Shown: positions 9,639-18,656, counted from the stretch's first letter. The stretch: 64,000 nt of DNA from Novosphingobium sp. FKTRR1 (GCF_020404405.1 NZ_JAIZDA010000006.1:62001-126000); one strand, 5' to 3'. Translations and numbers: made by a program. The notes: generated by a model not told the origin, from the letters alone.

Positions 9639-10130
9639 TTAACCCGCGTTGGATTGGCGCTCAGCACTGGCGGTGACCGTTGCCGGGTAGATGAAGCCGT
9701 GCGCGGGTGAGGGGCGCAGGCCGAGCGAGCCGGTGGGAGCGAACCAGACGCGCACTTGCGACCAGTCGCCAGCGTCCGAAACGTCAACCGCCATCACGCC
9801 GCGCTCGACCATGCCGGGGCGCGACCAGTTGGCGTGGTTGATCAGCACGTGGCGCGCATCGATCACTTTGCTGACGACGGCAACGTGGCCCATCGGCATC
9901 GAACGGTTGGCCGCAAAGGCCAGCACGGCTCCGGCGCGCGGTGCCACGCCGCGATCATACACGCCATCGGCATGGCCCCACCAGTCGCGCGCGTTGCCCG
10001 AAAGCTGCACGTCCGAATTGGCGCGGGCAAATGCCACACACTGAATGCGGGCCTGCGCAGTGGCGGGAAGGACCGCGATGGTGAGCAGGGCGACAAGAGC
10101 GGCGATGGCGTTTCTGAGCATGTGCAGCAT
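9639..10130 (-). CDS. Secreted CHAP-domain amidase/peptidase
   Basis: This is a likely peptidoglycan amidase or endopeptidase of the CHAP/NlpC-P60 clan, acting in the periplasm. A signal peptide is clear (AIAALVALLTIAVLPATAQA). The catalytic Cys sits right after it in IQCVAFAR, and the catalytic His lies in MGHVAVVSK. A conserved NHANW-type segment follows (INHANWSRPG). The start is uncertain: ATG codons at 10130 and 10121 are both plausible and both give the same signal peptide core, and neither has a strong ribosome binding site. The gene stands alone between the RTX promoter region and the AHSA1 gene. Confidence 0.8.
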   Translation of the reverse strand: MLHMLRNAIAALVALLTIAVLPATAQARIQCVAFARANSDVQLSGNARDWWGHADGVYDRGVAPRAGAVLAFAANRSMPMGHVAVVSKVIDARHVLINHANWSRPGMVERGVMAVDVSDAGDWSQVRVWFAPTGSLGLRPSPAHGFIYPATVTASAERQSNAG

Positions 10131-10261
10131 TACTAAGGATCGGCGGGGATTCGGCGAGTCCGCGGCCGCTCCGTTCACCTTGCAGCAATAACGGTTTGTC
10201 CCGGTTCGGCGCGCGGCTGTGGAACAAATGGCAGGAGGGCGTGGCGCGCGTGGAAATCCGC

Positions 10262-10753
10262 CTATCCGCCCCGGCTCGCCAGCACCTCGCCCAGCTGGTC
10301 AAGCTGTTCGGGAAGGGCCGCCGCGCCGCCTTGCAGCGCCTCGTCGCGCGCCTCTCGCGTCGGGTACAATTCGTGGAAAGTCAGCAGTGTCCCGCCGCCA
10401 TGGTCGGCGAAAGTGACCGTCGTGACGGCGCCGTCCTCGCCCTCGTCATTGGTCCACACGATCTTCGCGCCGGGCACGACTTCCAGGTACCGCCCGTGGA
10501 AGGCAACAGGTTCGCCGCCGCCGACAGCGAATTCCAGCCGGTAGGTGCCGCCGGTCCGCACGTCCATCGTGCATCCCACCAGTTCCACGCCCACGACCGA
10601 CTGCGGCATCCACCAGCGCCGGAACAGGTCGGCCTCGCTCCAGGCGCGGAACACCAGCGCAGGCGGCGCGGCGAAGATCCGCATCACGATCAGTTCGCGC
10701 TCGCCCCGTGCTTCGACGGCCGTCGTTGCGGCCCGGTCATCCTGCTGTGCCAT
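10262..10753 (-). CDS. SRPBCC / AHSA1 (START-like) domain protein
   Basis: This 163-residue protein has the START-like fold of the AHSA1 family, a hydrophobic ligand-binding cavity. Visible family signatures are RIFAAPPALVFRAWSEAD near the N-terminus, RRWWMPQ and GGTYRLEF. The ligand is unknown. The start MAQQDD at 10753 lies 17 bp inside the end of the preceding arsR gene, so the two are probably translationally coupled. Pairs of ArsR repressor and AHSA1 protein are a common bacterial arrangement, and the repressor presumably controls this gene. Confidence 0.85.
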   Translation of the reverse strand: MAQQDDRAATTAVEARGERELIVMRIFAAPPALVFRAWSEADLFRRWWMPQSVVGVELVGCTMDVRTGGTYRLEFAVGGGEPVAFHGRYLEVVPGAKIVWTNDEGEDGAVTTVTFADHGGGTLLTFHELYPTREARDEALQGGAAALPEQLDQLGEVLASRGG

Positions 10754-11096
10754 CGTCCTTCTCCCGTTGCAGTTCGTCGAGGATGTCATCCAGCGCGGCA
10801 AAGCGCGCCTCGAACAGGCGGCGGTGCGCCTCGATCCATTCCGCCTCGGCGGCAAGTCCCCGCGTTCCCAGCCGGCAGGTCCGCACCCGGCCGACCTTGC
10901 GCGTGACCACCAGACCGGCGCGTTCCAGCACCTGCACGTGCTTCTTCATCCCCGTCAGCGTCATCTCGAACGTCTCGGCCAGGCTGGTGATCGACGCTTC
11001 GCGTGCCCGGCCGAGCATGGCGATGATCCCGCGCCGCGTCGCGTCGGACAGCGCTGCGAAGGAGAGGTCGAGGGCAGGAGTATAACACTGAACCAT
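10737..11096 (-). CDS. ArsR/SmtB-family transcriptional repressor
   Basis: This 119-residue winged-helix repressor starts MVQCYTPALDLSFAALSDATRR, typical for the family. The recognition segment is SLAETFEMTLTGMKKHVQVL, followed by the wing. I do not see the metal-binding ELCVC motif of arsenic-type members, so it belongs to the non-metal group found next to AHSA1 genes. The ATG at 11096 lies at the centre of a 26-bp perfect palindrome (11084-11109). The first codons therefore encode half of the probable operator, which fits autorepression. It overlaps the downstream AHSA1 gene by 17 bp. Confidence 0.9.
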   Translation of the reverse strand: MVQCYTPALDLSFAALSDATRRGIIAMLGRAREASITSLAETFEMTLTGMKKHVQVLERAGLVVTRKVGRVRTCRLGTRGLAAEAEWIEAHRRLFEARFAALDDILDELQREKDDGTAG

Positions 11097-11109
11097 ATGG
11101 TTCAGTGTT
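11084..11109. promoter_or_regulatory. 26-bp perfect palindrome over the arsR start codon (probable ArsR operator)
   Basis: The half-site is AACACTGAACCAT, repeated exactly on the other strand around a centre at 11096/11097. It covers the arsR start codon and first codons. A repressor bound here would block transcription start or ribosome access. The operator role is inferred from position and symmetry. Confidence 0.75.
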
Positions 11110-11157
11110 TAGGCGAAGTCCGTTCGATCGGCAAGTCCGCTGCGCGCCAAACGCGAA

Positions 11158-11186
11158 GGGCGCCCGGACCAGTGGTCCGGACGCCC
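11158..11186 (-). terminator. Hairpin after glnA
   Basis: A 12-pair stem with one mismatch (11158-11170 with 11174-11186) and a 3-nt loop lies 38 bp past the glnA stop. It has no strong U-run on the minus strand, so its terminator strength is uncertain. Confidence 0.5.
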
Positions 11187-11223
11187 CCCATTGCAGGCCC
11201 TATGCAGGCCGATCGAAATGCGA

Positions 11224-12633
11224 TCAGGCGCTGTAGTACATGTCGAATTCGACCGCCGAAGGGGTCGTTTCCCAACGGTACACTTCCGGCCACTTCAGTT
11301 CGATGTAGGATTCGATCTGATCCTTGGTGAACACGCCACCGTCGAGCAGGAAGTCGTGGTCGGCAACCAGCGAGTCGAGCGCTTCACGCAGCGAACCGCA
11401 GACCGTGGGGACGAGCGACAGCTCTTCCGGCGGCAGGTCGTACAGGTTCTTGTCCATGGCTTCGCCCGGGTGGATCTTGTTCTTGATCCCGTCGAGACCG
11501 GCCATGAGCAGCGCGGCGTAGCACAGGTACGGGTTGGCCATGGCGTCGGGGAAACGGAATTCCACGCGCTTTGCCTTGGCACCGGCGCCATAGGGGATGC
11601 GGCACGAAGCCGAACGGTTGCGGGCCGAATAGGCCAGCAGCACGGGCGCTTCATAACCCGGCACCAGACGCTTGTAGCTGTTGGTGGTCGGGTTGGTGAA
11701 GGCGTTCAGCGCCTTGGCGTGCTTGATCACGCCACCGATGAAGTACAGGCACAAGTCCGACAGACCGGCGTAGCCGTTACCGGCGAACAGCGGCTTGCCC
11801 GAATCCCAGATCGAGATGTGGGTGTGCATGCCCGAACCGTTGTCGCCCTTGATCGGCTTGGGCATGAACGTTGCCGTCTTGCCATAAGCGTGCGCGACCT
11901 GATGGACGACGTACTTGTAGACCTGCATGCGGTCGGCGGTGGTCACCAGCGTACCGAAGGTCAGGCCCAGTTCGTGCTGCGCTGCGGCGACTTCGTGGTG
12001 GTGCTTGTCGCAGGGCAGGCCCATGTCGAGCATGGTCTTGACCATTTCACCACGGATATCGACCAGGCTGTCGACCGGCGCGACGGGGAAGTAACCGCCC
12101 TTGACGCGCGGACGGTGACCGAGGTTGCCCGATTCATAGTCGCGGTTCGTGTTGGTCGGCAGCTCGATGTCGTCGATCTTGAAGCCGTTGCCGTCATAGC
12201 CGTCGTAGAACTTCACGTCGTCGAACACGAAGAATTCGGCTTCGGGGCCGACATAGACGGTGTCGCCGATGCCGGTCGTCTTGACGAAAGCTTCGGCGCG
12301 CTTGGCGGTCGAGCGCGGATCGCGGGCATAGAGTTCGCCGGTCGAGGGTTCGACGATGTCGCAAACCAGGATCAGCATCGGCGAGGCCGAGAACGGATCG
12401 ATGTAGGTCGCATCAAGGTCGGGCTTGAGGATCATGTCCGATTCGTTGATGGCCTTCCAGCCTTCGATCGACGAACCGTCGAACATCAGGCCGCTTTCCA
12501 ATTCGTCTTCGCCGAGCACCGAGGCGACCATGGTCAGGTGCTGCCACTTGCCCTTGGGGTCGGTGAAGCGAAGATCGACCCATTCGATTTCCTCGTCCTT
12601 GATCTTGGCGAGGATGTCCTTTGCAGTTGCCAT
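11224..12633 (-). CDS. glnA: Glutamine synthetase, type I
   Basis: The enzyme makes glutamine from glutamate, ammonia and ATP. At 469 residues it has the standard type I length. Signatures are [20 protein letters not shown] and [11 protein letters not shown]. The adenylylation tyrosine is residue 398 in NLYDLPPE, so the enzyme can be switched off by GlnE in response to PII. The start [10 protein letters not shown] at 12633 has GAAGAAGGA upstream. It follows glnB in the same direction with a gap of 144 bp, the common alphaproteobacterial glnBA order, and is followed by a hairpin. Confidence 0.97.
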   Translation of the reverse strand: MATAKDILAKIKDEEIEWVDLRFTDPKGKWQHLTMVASVLGEDELESGLMFDGSSIEGWKAINESDMILKPDLDATYIDPFSASPMLILVCDIVEPSTGELYARDPRSTAKRAEAFVKTTGIGDTVYVGPEAEFFVFDDVKFYDGYDGNGFKIDDIELPTNTNRDYESGNLGHRPRVKGGYFPVAPVDSLVDIRGEMVKTMLDMGLPCDKHHHEVAAAQHELGLTFGTLVTTADRMQVYKYVVHQVAHAYGKTATFMPKPIKGDNGSGMHTHISIWDSGKPLFAGNGYAGLSDLCLYFIGGVIKHAKALNAFTNPTTNSYKRLVPGYEAPVLLAYSARNRSASCRIPYGAGAKAKRVEFRFPDAMANPYLCYAALLMAGLDGIKNKIHPGEAMDKNLYDLPPEELSLVPTVCGSLREALDSLVADHDFLLDGGVFTKDQIESYIELKWPEVYRWETTPSAVEFDMYYSA

Positions 12634-12777
12634 CACTGGTCCTTCTTCTTGACCCTGCGCGGGGGAGAACCGGCAGGGCATCCAGGGGTGGATAACAGTG
12701 GAGGCCGCCCGTCCCTAAGGCTACCCCCCCGAGCATGAAGCGCCGCGCCCCTGGCATAGGGCAAACGGCGCACCAAT

Positions 12778-13215
<438 letters not shown>

Positions 13216-13333
13216 TCACAATCCCTAGGCCATGATCGGCGGGTGCGAAAGCGGGAAATGCTTGAGGTCTGAAAGAAATGAACGGCATTGGCGCAAACGG
13301 CATTCTGCTAATTGCGCGGATACGAACGATTAA

Positions 13334-13350
13334 TGCACAAAATTTGCGCA
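13334..13350. promoter_or_regulatory. NtrC-like enhancer site upstream of glnB
   Basis: TGCACAAAATTTGCGCA is a 17-bp dyad of the form TGCAC-N7-GNGCA, the pattern of known NtrC sites. It is about 160 bp upstream of the predicted glnB start point, a normal distance for an enhancer. The function is inferred. Confidence 0.5.
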
Positions 13351-13377
13351 GCCCCTGCTTAAATATTGAGCAGGGGC
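13351..13377 (-). terminator. Intrinsic terminator after map
   Basis: A perfect 9-bp stem (GCCCCTGCT, 13351-13359 with 13369-13377) has a 9-nt AT-rich loop, 14 bp past the map stop. It is followed on the minus strand by a short AT-rich run that overlaps the NtrC-like site. Confidence 0.65.
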
Positions 13378-13390
13378 GCGCAGGCGCCGA

Positions 13391-14224
13391 TCAATAGGGC
13401 GGCTTGTGCAGTCCGGCGGGGCTGGCGGTGAATATCTCGCAACCAGTCTCGGTAATGCCGATCGAATGTTCGAACTGGGCCGACAGCGAACGGTCGCGCG
13501 TTACCGCCGTCCAGCCATCCTCGAGGATCTTGACTGCCGGCTTGCCCAGATTGATCATCGGTTCGATGGTGAAGAACATGCCCGGGCGCAGTTCCGGCCC
13601 GGTTCCGGCGCGCGCGGCGTGGATCACCTCGGGCGCATCGTGGAACAGGCGGCCAAGACCATGGCCGCAGAATTCGCGCACCACGCCATAGCGCTGGCGT
13701 TCGGCATGCGCCTGAATCGCCGCGCCGATATCGCCGAGGCGCGCGCCGGGGCGGGCTTGCTCGATCCCGATCATCAGGCATTCGTAAGTCACCTCGACTA
13801 GCCGCCGCGCCTTCAGGCCAACGTCGCCGACCAGATACATCCGGCTGGAATCGCCGTGCCAGCCATCGAGCAGCGGGGTCACGTCGATGTTCACGATGTC
13901 GCCTTCCTTCAGAACCTTGTCCGAAGGGATGCCGTGGCACACCACGTGGTTGATCGAGATGCAGCACGAGTGGGCATAACCGCGATAACCCAGCGTGGCG
14001 GGGATCGCGCCTGCGTCCAGCGTCATCTGCCGCACCACGTCATCGAGCGCGGCGGTGGCCACGCCCGGCTGCACCAGCGGCGCCAGCGCGTCGAGGATTT
14101 CGGCGGCAAGCCGCCCGGCCTTGCGCATGCCCTCAAACCCTGCGGGGCCATGCAGCTTGATCGACCCGTCGCGGGGCAGGGTCTCGGTCTCGTCAGCGAT
14201 CACATACTGGTTCATGACCATCAT
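13391..14224 (-). CDS. map: Type I methionine aminopeptidase
   Basis: The enzyme removes the initiator methionine from nascent proteins. The metal ligands are all present: Asp in NIDVTPLLDGWHGDSS (two), His in CGHGLGRLFHDAPEV, Glu in FTIEPM and Glu in the terminal-region ITETGCEIF, with the substrate His in NHVVCHGIP. The length of 277 residues fits the family. Several in-frame ATG codons occur at the start (14224, 14221, 14215); MNQYV at 14215 is an equally good choice. It is a single gene with its own terminator. Confidence 0.95.
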   Translation of the reverse strand: MMVMNQYVIADETETLPRDGSIKLHGPAGFEGMRKAGRLAAEILDALAPLVQPGVATAALDDVVRQMTLDAGAIPATLGYRGYAHSCCISINHVVCHGIPSDKVLKEGDIVNIDVTPLLDGWHGDSSRMYLVGDVGLKARRLVEVTYECLMIGIEQARPGARLGDIGAAIQAHAERQRYGVVREFCGHGLGRLFHDAPEVIHAARAGTGPELRPGMFFTIEPMINLGKPAVKILEDGWTAVTRDRSLSAQFEHSIGITETGCEIFTASPAGLHKPPY

Positions 14225-14283
14225 GTAGCGCGGTTGCGCCGAAATTGCGAGATGCCCCGGACAATCGTGTCAAGGCCATCGCG

Positions 14284-15171
14284 TCAAGGTGCCGCGAACG
14301 CCGCACGATATTCGGGCTTCACCGTCGCCAGCAGCGCGGGCGAGACCGGCAGCGTCACCTGATAATCGCCCTCGGCATAAGGCCCGGCGTTGTAGGGCGC
14401 GATCAGGAAGCCGATGCGGTCGAAGCCCTTGTGCCCCTTCGAGCCGAGGATGATCGTCTGTTCGAGCGGATCGATGCAGGCGTTGAATTCGTCGATGCCG
14501 CTGCCCTGGCTGTCGGGCCCGCGCTTTTTCAGCCGCTGGCGGTCAAGCTCGGCGCAGAAGTCCTTGCGCACCGCATCGCCAAGCGCGCGCTGGCTGGTGA
14601 ACAGGTCGGTCGCGGTGCGCGGCTTGCCCGCCGCCTTGTCCCACAGCAGCGTGTCGAAGGCATAGTTCGGGTGCGCCCCGCCGGTGAATTCGCCCCGGAT
14701 GGTCGAGAGGCTGAGCCAGCCGGGAAGTTCGGTGACAACCTGCCAGTCGGCCGAGCGGCTCCATGCGTGGAACGGAAAGTCGTTGGCCTTGGCATCCTTT
14801 TGCGCATCGCGCGCCTGCGTGGCGAGGTCGGCCTGCTGCTTGTCGAGGTCGGCATCGAGCCGCGCCTTGAGCGCAGGGATCGCGGCGGCCGCTGCCGGAT
14901 AGGCATAGTCGAACTGGTAGAGGTCGTTGCTGACGCTGACCTTGCGCGCGGCAGCGGCATGAGCAGGCGGTGCAGGAGGGGCTGGCGGCGGGCTTTCCGC
15001 TGCGGCCGAAGCGCTGCCGGTTGGTGCGGCAGGGCCGGGCTTGGCCGAACAGGCGGTCAGGGCAAGGGCCAGCGCGATCAGTGGCAGTATCGGGGGCAGG
15101 ATCTGGGGCAGGATCTGGGGCAGGATCGGGGGCAGGGAGGCACAGGCAACGAAGCGGTGATGGTTGGTCAT
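14284..15171 (-). CDS. DUF3298/DUF4163 (RsiV-like) lipoprotein
   Basis: This is a predicted lipoprotein: the lipobox LTACS follows an unusually proline/leucine-rich signal segment (ILPQILPPILPLIALALAL). After an alanine/proline linker, the region from VSNDLYQFDYAYP resembles DUF4163, and the C-terminal half with GGAHPNYAFDTLLWD and FLIAPYNAGPYAEGDYQVTLP resembles DUF3298. Proteins of this type occur in the cell envelope; some resemble the extracellular part of the anti-sigma factor RsiV. The function here is unknown. The signal region is encoded by a 12-bp tandem repeat. It is divergent from the aminopeptidase gene with only 50 bp between them. Confidence 0.75.
   Translation of the reverse strand: MTNHHRFVACASLPPILPQILPQILPPILPLIALALALTACSAKPGPAAPTGSASAAAESPPPAPPAPPAHAAAARKVSVSNDLYQFDYAYPAAAAAIPALKARLDADLDKQQADLATQARDAQKDAKANDFPFHAWSRSADWQVVTELPGWLSLSTIRGEFTGGAHPNYAFDTLLWDKAAGKPRTATDLFTSQRALGDAVRKDFCAELDRQRLKKRGPDSQGSGIDEFNACIDPLEQTIILGSKGHKGFDRIGFLIAPYNAGPYAEGDYQVTLPVSPALLATVKPEYRAAFAAP
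15081..15140. repeat. 12-bp tandem repeat in the lipoprotein signal-peptide region
   Basis: GGGGCAGGATCT occurs as three nearly exact copies (15093-15104, 15105-15116, 15117-15128) with degenerate copies on each side. Each unit encodes ILPQ or ILPP, so a change in copy number would change the signal-peptide length without a frameshift. Confidence 0.85.
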
Positions 15172-15221
15172 GACACTTTCCTCTCGCACTTGGCGGATGC
15201 CTGCGGCAAGGTTGCGCCACG

Positions 15222-16616
15222 ATGACCGAACGAAACGCGTTGATCCAGCCCGATCGCGGGCAAAAGGCCACAGCGATCCATATCTGCGACAAGGCGGGGC
15301 TCGATGCCCTGCTGCGGCGCTTCACCCCGGCGCAGCGCGCGGTGCTGACCGGCCAGCGCTTTGAAGCGGCGGCAGGAGAGGTCGCGATCCTGCCCGAAGG
15401 CGATGGCTGGCTGGCCGTGGCGGGGGTCGAAAAGACGGCCGCCCTGACCAGCTGGTGTCTGGCGCGCGTGGCCGAGGCCTTGCCGGGCGGCATCTATCGC
15501 ATTGCCGATGCGGGCGCTGTCGGGGGGCTGGCCCGCGCGTTTCATGGCTGGCTGCTCGCCCAGTATCGCTTCGACCGCTACCGCACCGAGGGCAAGCCGG
15601 TCGATCCGCGCGTGCTGCTGGTGCAGGAACTGAAGGCGATCGACGCCGCTCTGGCCGAGGCGGGCGCGGTAATGACCGTGCGCGATCTGGTCAACACGCC
15701 GGCCGAGGACATGGGCCCCGCCCAGATCGAGGCCGAGGCGCGGGCACTGGCCAAGGCGCACCATGCCACGGTCCATGTCGTGACCGGCGACACGCTGGAG
15801 CGCGACTATCCGATGGTCCACGCGGTCGGTCGTGCCGCATCGCGCCACCATGCGCCGCGCCTGATCGAACTGGAATGGGGCGATCCCAAGCATCCGCGCC
15901 TTGCCATCGTGGGCAAGGGCGTGTGCTTCGATTCGGGCGGGCTCGATATCAAACCGTCGTCGGGCATGGCCTTGATGAAAAAGGACATGGGCGGGGCCGC
16001 GCACGCGCTGGCGCTGGCCGGACTGGTCATGGCGGCGCGCCTGCCGGTCCATCTGCACTTGCTTGTCCCGGCGGTCGAGAACGCCATTTCGGGCAATGCC
16101 TTCCGCCCCGGCGATGTATTGCGCACGCGGCAGGGGCTGTCGGTCGAGATCACCAATACCGACGCCGAGGGACGGCTGATCCTTGGCGATGCGCTGACCC
16201 GCGCGAGCGAAGGCAAACCCGCGCTGCTGATCGACTTCGCCACGCTGACGGGCGCGGCGCGTGTGGCGCTTGGCCCCGATCTGCCCGCGCTGTTCACCCG
16301 CAGGGACGACACCGCCGAGGCGCTGTTGCGCGCCGGGCTGGAGCGTGACGATCCGGCATGGCGGTTGCCGCTGCACGATGGCTATCGCGAATACCTCAAG
16401 TCCGATGTGGCCGATCTGGTCAATGCGCACGCCACGGGCTTTGCCGGGGCAAGCGTGGCGGGCCTGTTCCTTGACCGGTTTGTGGGCGAAGGGATCGACT
16501 GGGTGCATTTCGACACGTTCGCCTGGCGACCGGTGAGCAAGCCGGGGCGGCCACGCGGCGGCGAGGCGCTCGGCTTGCGCGCGGCATGGGGGCTGGTGCA
16601 GCAACGCTTCGCCTGA
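15222..16616 (+). CDS. Leucyl aminopeptidase family protein (M17)
   Basis: This is a cytosolic dinuclear-zinc aminopeptidase. It carries the M17 signature NTDAEGRL, the metal/active-site segments GKGVCFDSGGLDIKPS and MKKDMGG, and a C-terminal GFAGASVAGLFLDRFV. At 464 residues it is slightly shorter than PepA, with a reduced N-terminal domain, which suits the PepB-like subgroup. The ATG at 15222 is the first in frame. The next gene on the same strand starts 30 bp after its stop, so it may share a transcript with the SH3 gene and argC. Confidence 0.9.
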   Translation: MTERNALIQPDRGQKATAIHICDKAGLDALLRRFTPAQRAVLTGQRFEAAAGEVAILPEGDGWLAVAGVEKTAALTSWCLARVAEALPGGIYRIADAGAVGGLARAFHGWLLAQYRFDRYRTEGKPVDPRVLLVQELKAIDAALAEAGAVMTVRDLVNTPAEDMGPAQIEAEARALAKAHHATVHVVTGDTLERDYPMVHAVGRAASRHHAPRLIELEWGDPKHPRLAIVGKGVCFDSGGLDIKPSSGMALMKKDMGGAAHALALAGLVMAARLPVHLHLLVPAVENAISGNAFRPGDVLRTRQGLSVEITNTDAEGRLILGDALTRASEGKPALLIDFATLTGAARVALGPDLPALFTRRDDTAEALLRAGLERDDPAWRLPLHDGYREYLKSDVADLVNAHATGFAGASVAGLFLDRFVGEGIDWVHFDTFAWRPVSKPGRPRGGEALGLRAAWGLVQQRFA

Positions 16617-16646
16617 CCGCGCGATCCGTGCCGTAAGGGGGCAGAA

Positions 16647-17075
16647 ATGGACGATGCCTTGAACAGCGGGCGCGATGCCGGTAAGCGCGCGAACCTTATG
16701 CTCAGCACTTCCGGCCCCGCGCCCTTCGAAAACGACCTGATCGTCGGTTCAGCCGACACGCCGCGCGACTTTGCGCTGACCCGCCCGGCCGAGCCGGTCG
16801 ATCCGCTGCACCGTCCGGTACGCGGCGATCTGGCGCATATCCGCTGTGCCGGGCACGTGTTCGTTCCGCATTACGCGGTGCCGATGCCGCATGTGGTGCT
16901 TGCCGGTGGCGCACCCTTGCGCAAGGCGGGCCGCGCTGATGCCGAGGTGCTGACCGAACTGGCCGAAGGCGCCGTGTTCAACGTGCTCGACATGGCGGGC
17001 GAATGGGCGTGGGGCCAGCAGGGCGAGGTCGGCTTTGTCGGCTATGTCCCGTTGAGCGCGCTGGTGGCGGCATGA
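16647..17075 (+). CDS. SH3-domain protein
   Basis: This small protein of 142 residues has a bacterial SH3-like C-terminal half (APLRKAGRADAEVLTELAEG, then FVGYVPLSALV). The segment resembles the N-terminal SH3 part of NlpC/P60 dipeptidyl-peptidases, but no catalytic domain follows, so it may be a stand-alone binding domain. No signal peptide is visible. Its TGA overlaps the argC start by 4 bp (ATGA), which implies translational coupling. Confidence 0.7.
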   Translation: MDDALNSGRDAGKRANLMLSTSGPAPFENDLIVGSADTPRDFALTRPAEPVDPLHRPVRGDLAHIRCAGHVFVPHYAVPMPHVVLAGGAPLRKAGRADAEVLTELAEGAVFNVLDMAGEWAWGQQGEVGFVGYVPLSALVAA

Positions 17076-18001
17076 CCGTGCAGGTGTTCATCGACGGCGC
17101 GGTCGGCACCACCGGGCTCGAAATCGCGCAGCGGCTGGCGGGTCGCGAGGAGTTCGCCCTGATCACGTTGGACGAGGCGCGGCGCAAGGATGACGCGGCC
17201 CGGCGCGAGGCGATCAACGATGCCGACGTGGTGATCCTGTGCCTGCCCGACGATGCGGCGGTGGCGGCGGTCGGCATGATCGCCAACGCGCGCACCCGCG
17301 TGATCGACGCCAGCACCGCGCACCGGGTCGCTCCCGGCTGGACTTACGGCTTTCCCGAGGTGGTGGGGCGCGAAGCGGTGGCCGCGGCAAAGCGCGTGGC
17401 CAATCCGGGTTGCTATCCGACCGGGTTCATCGCCCTGCTGGCGCCGCTGATCCGCGCCAACCTGCTGCCGGTGGCGTGGCCCTATTCGTGCCATGCGGTG
17501 TCGGGCTATTCGGGCGGGGGCAAGGCGCTGATCGAGCGGTTCGAGGCCGATCGCGACATCGCCTGGCGCGGCTATGGGCTGGCATTCGGCCACAAGCACG
17601 TGCCCGAGATGCAGGCTTATGCGCACCTTGCCATCGCACCGCTGTTCAGCCCGGCGGTGATCGCTGCGATGCGCGGCATGGTGGTGGAAGTGCCGCTGCC
17701 GCTGTCGATCATTCCCGGCGCGCCCTCTGCCGATGTGCTGCGCGCGGCGCTGACCGAGTTCTATGCCGGATCGCCCATCGTCAGCGTGGCGCAGGACTTT
17801 CCCGCTGGCGGCGAGCTGTTGCTGCGCGCCTCGATGGCGCCGTGGGACGGGCTGGAACTGCACGTGATCGGCAGCGCCGATGGCGAGCAGGCGCGGCTGG
17901 TCGCGCGGCTCGACAATCTGGGCAAGGGCGCCAGCGGCGCCGCCGTGCAGAGCCTCAACCTGATGGCGGGCCTTGACGAGACGGCGGGCCTGCGGCTCTG
18001 A
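17072..18001 (+). CDS. argC: N-acetyl-gamma-glutamyl-phosphate reductase, short type
   Basis: The enzyme reduces N-acetylglutamyl phosphate to the semialdehyde in arginine synthesis. At 309 residues it matches the shorter (type 2) ArgC. The N-terminal GAVGTTGLEI loop binds NADP. The catalytic Cys is in VANPGCYPTGF, and SGYSGGGK and FGHKHVPEM are family motifs. The ATG at 17072 overlaps the SH3 gene stop. It ends in a strong bidirectional terminator at 18027. Confidence 0.93.
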   Translation: MTVQVFIDGAVGTTGLEIAQRLAGREEFALITLDEARRKDDAARREAINDADVVILCLPDDAAVAAVGMIANARTRVIDASTAHRVAPGWTYGFPEVVGREAVAAAKRVANPGCYPTGFIALLAPLIRANLLPVAWPYSCHAVSGYSGGGKALIERFEADRDIAWRGYGLAFGHKHVPEMQAYAHLAIAPLFSPAVIAAMRGMVVEVPLPLSIIPGAPSADVLRAALTEFYAGSPIVSVAQDFPAGGELLLRASMAPWDGLELHVIGSADGEQARLVARLDNLGKGASGAAVQSLNLMAGLDETAGLRL

Positions 18002-18026
18002 CCGCGCTTCAGGGACTGCGTTTCAG

Positions 18027-18076
18027 GCACAAAAAAGCCCCCGGCCGCAGCGGTGCGGTCGGGGGCTTTTTTGTGC
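18027..18076. terminator. Strong bidirectional intrinsic terminator
   Basis: GCACAAAAAAGCCCCCG is mirrored exactly on the other side of a short inner stem, giving A6 before and T6 after the GC stem. It can end argC on the plus strand and the candidate RNA on the minus strand. Confidence 0.93.
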
Positions 18077-18498
18077 GGAAAGCAGGCGCACCTGTCCTGC
18101 AAAGTCAGGACAGGGGAACCAGACGGGTGAATCGCGCGACCGGTGCGGCGCCTGCCGAGAAGGCACGGAGCCGGGTATGACGGTGGGCGGGGGCCATGCT
18201 CTGTTGCGACTGGCCGGGGTGGACGGCTGGAACGGTCCCGGCTCGGCCTGATACGAAGGAAAGCGGCATCCCCGCCGGGCGGCGGCTCGCAAACGGCCCG
18301 GCGCGTGGGGACGCTGGTATCAAGCGCCCCGACCACAAACCCTTCATGCTGGCGCAGTAATCGCCCGGCCAGGACTGAGGGGTACCGCCTCCGTCAATGG
18401 CCCCGCGCCCCGCACCGGTCGCGTCGAAGCGGGGAATGGTTCCACCGCCTCGGAAGATGCGAAAGCGAAGCCGGCCTTGGCCCCGCACCCGATCCAGT
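18077..18498 (-). ncRNA. Candidate structured non-coding RNA of unknown class
   Basis: No convincing protein is encoded here. The stretch lies between a sigma-70-like promoter (18505-18532) and the bidirectional terminator (18027-18076), both facing the right way for a minus-strand transcript of about 420-470 nt. A 13-bp perfect long-range helix (18136-18148 with 18410-18422) and the adjacent GGAACC/GGTTCC pairing (18115-18120 with 18438-18443) close a domain of about 300 nt. Local hairpins include 18091-18114. RNase P, tmRNA and SRP hallmarks were looked for and not found, but a diverged member of a known class cannot be excluded. Confidence 0.5.
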
Positions 18499-18504
18499 TG
18501 CGGC

Positions 18505-18532
18505 AAATAACCTATTTGGTTTGTTTTGTCAA
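18505..18532 (-). promoter_or_regulatory. Sigma-70-like promoter of the candidate RNA
   Basis: The minus strand reads TTGACA at 18532-18527, then a 16-17-bp AT-rich spacer and TTATTT or TATTTG as -10. The AT-rich character stands out in this GC-rich region. Confidence 0.5.
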
Positions 18533-18560
18533 GGTGGCTTGGGCTTGACTCCAGCCAACG

Positions 18561-18656
18561 CCTCTCCCCGGCGGAGAGGGGCGGAGGGAGGGGGTCATGC
18601 GGTTCCCTGCGGGCACCGCGCACCCCCACCCAACCTCCCCCGAACGGGGGAGGAGC
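18561..18656. repeat. REP-like intergenic repeat, copy A
   Basis: A segment of about 95 bp contains two GC-rich palindromes (core CTCCCCGGCGGAGAG and CCTCCCCCGAACGGGGGAGG) separated by GCGGTTCCCTGCGGGC-type sequence. A clearly related copy lies at 22622-22719. Confidence 0.8.

Noticed and set aside
18077..18498. Identification of the candidate RNA as RNase P RNA, tmRNA or SRP RNA
   Set aside because: Size and context would fit, but the conserved blocks of each were not found on either strand. A TTCGAC string on the minus strand alone is not enough for tmRNA.
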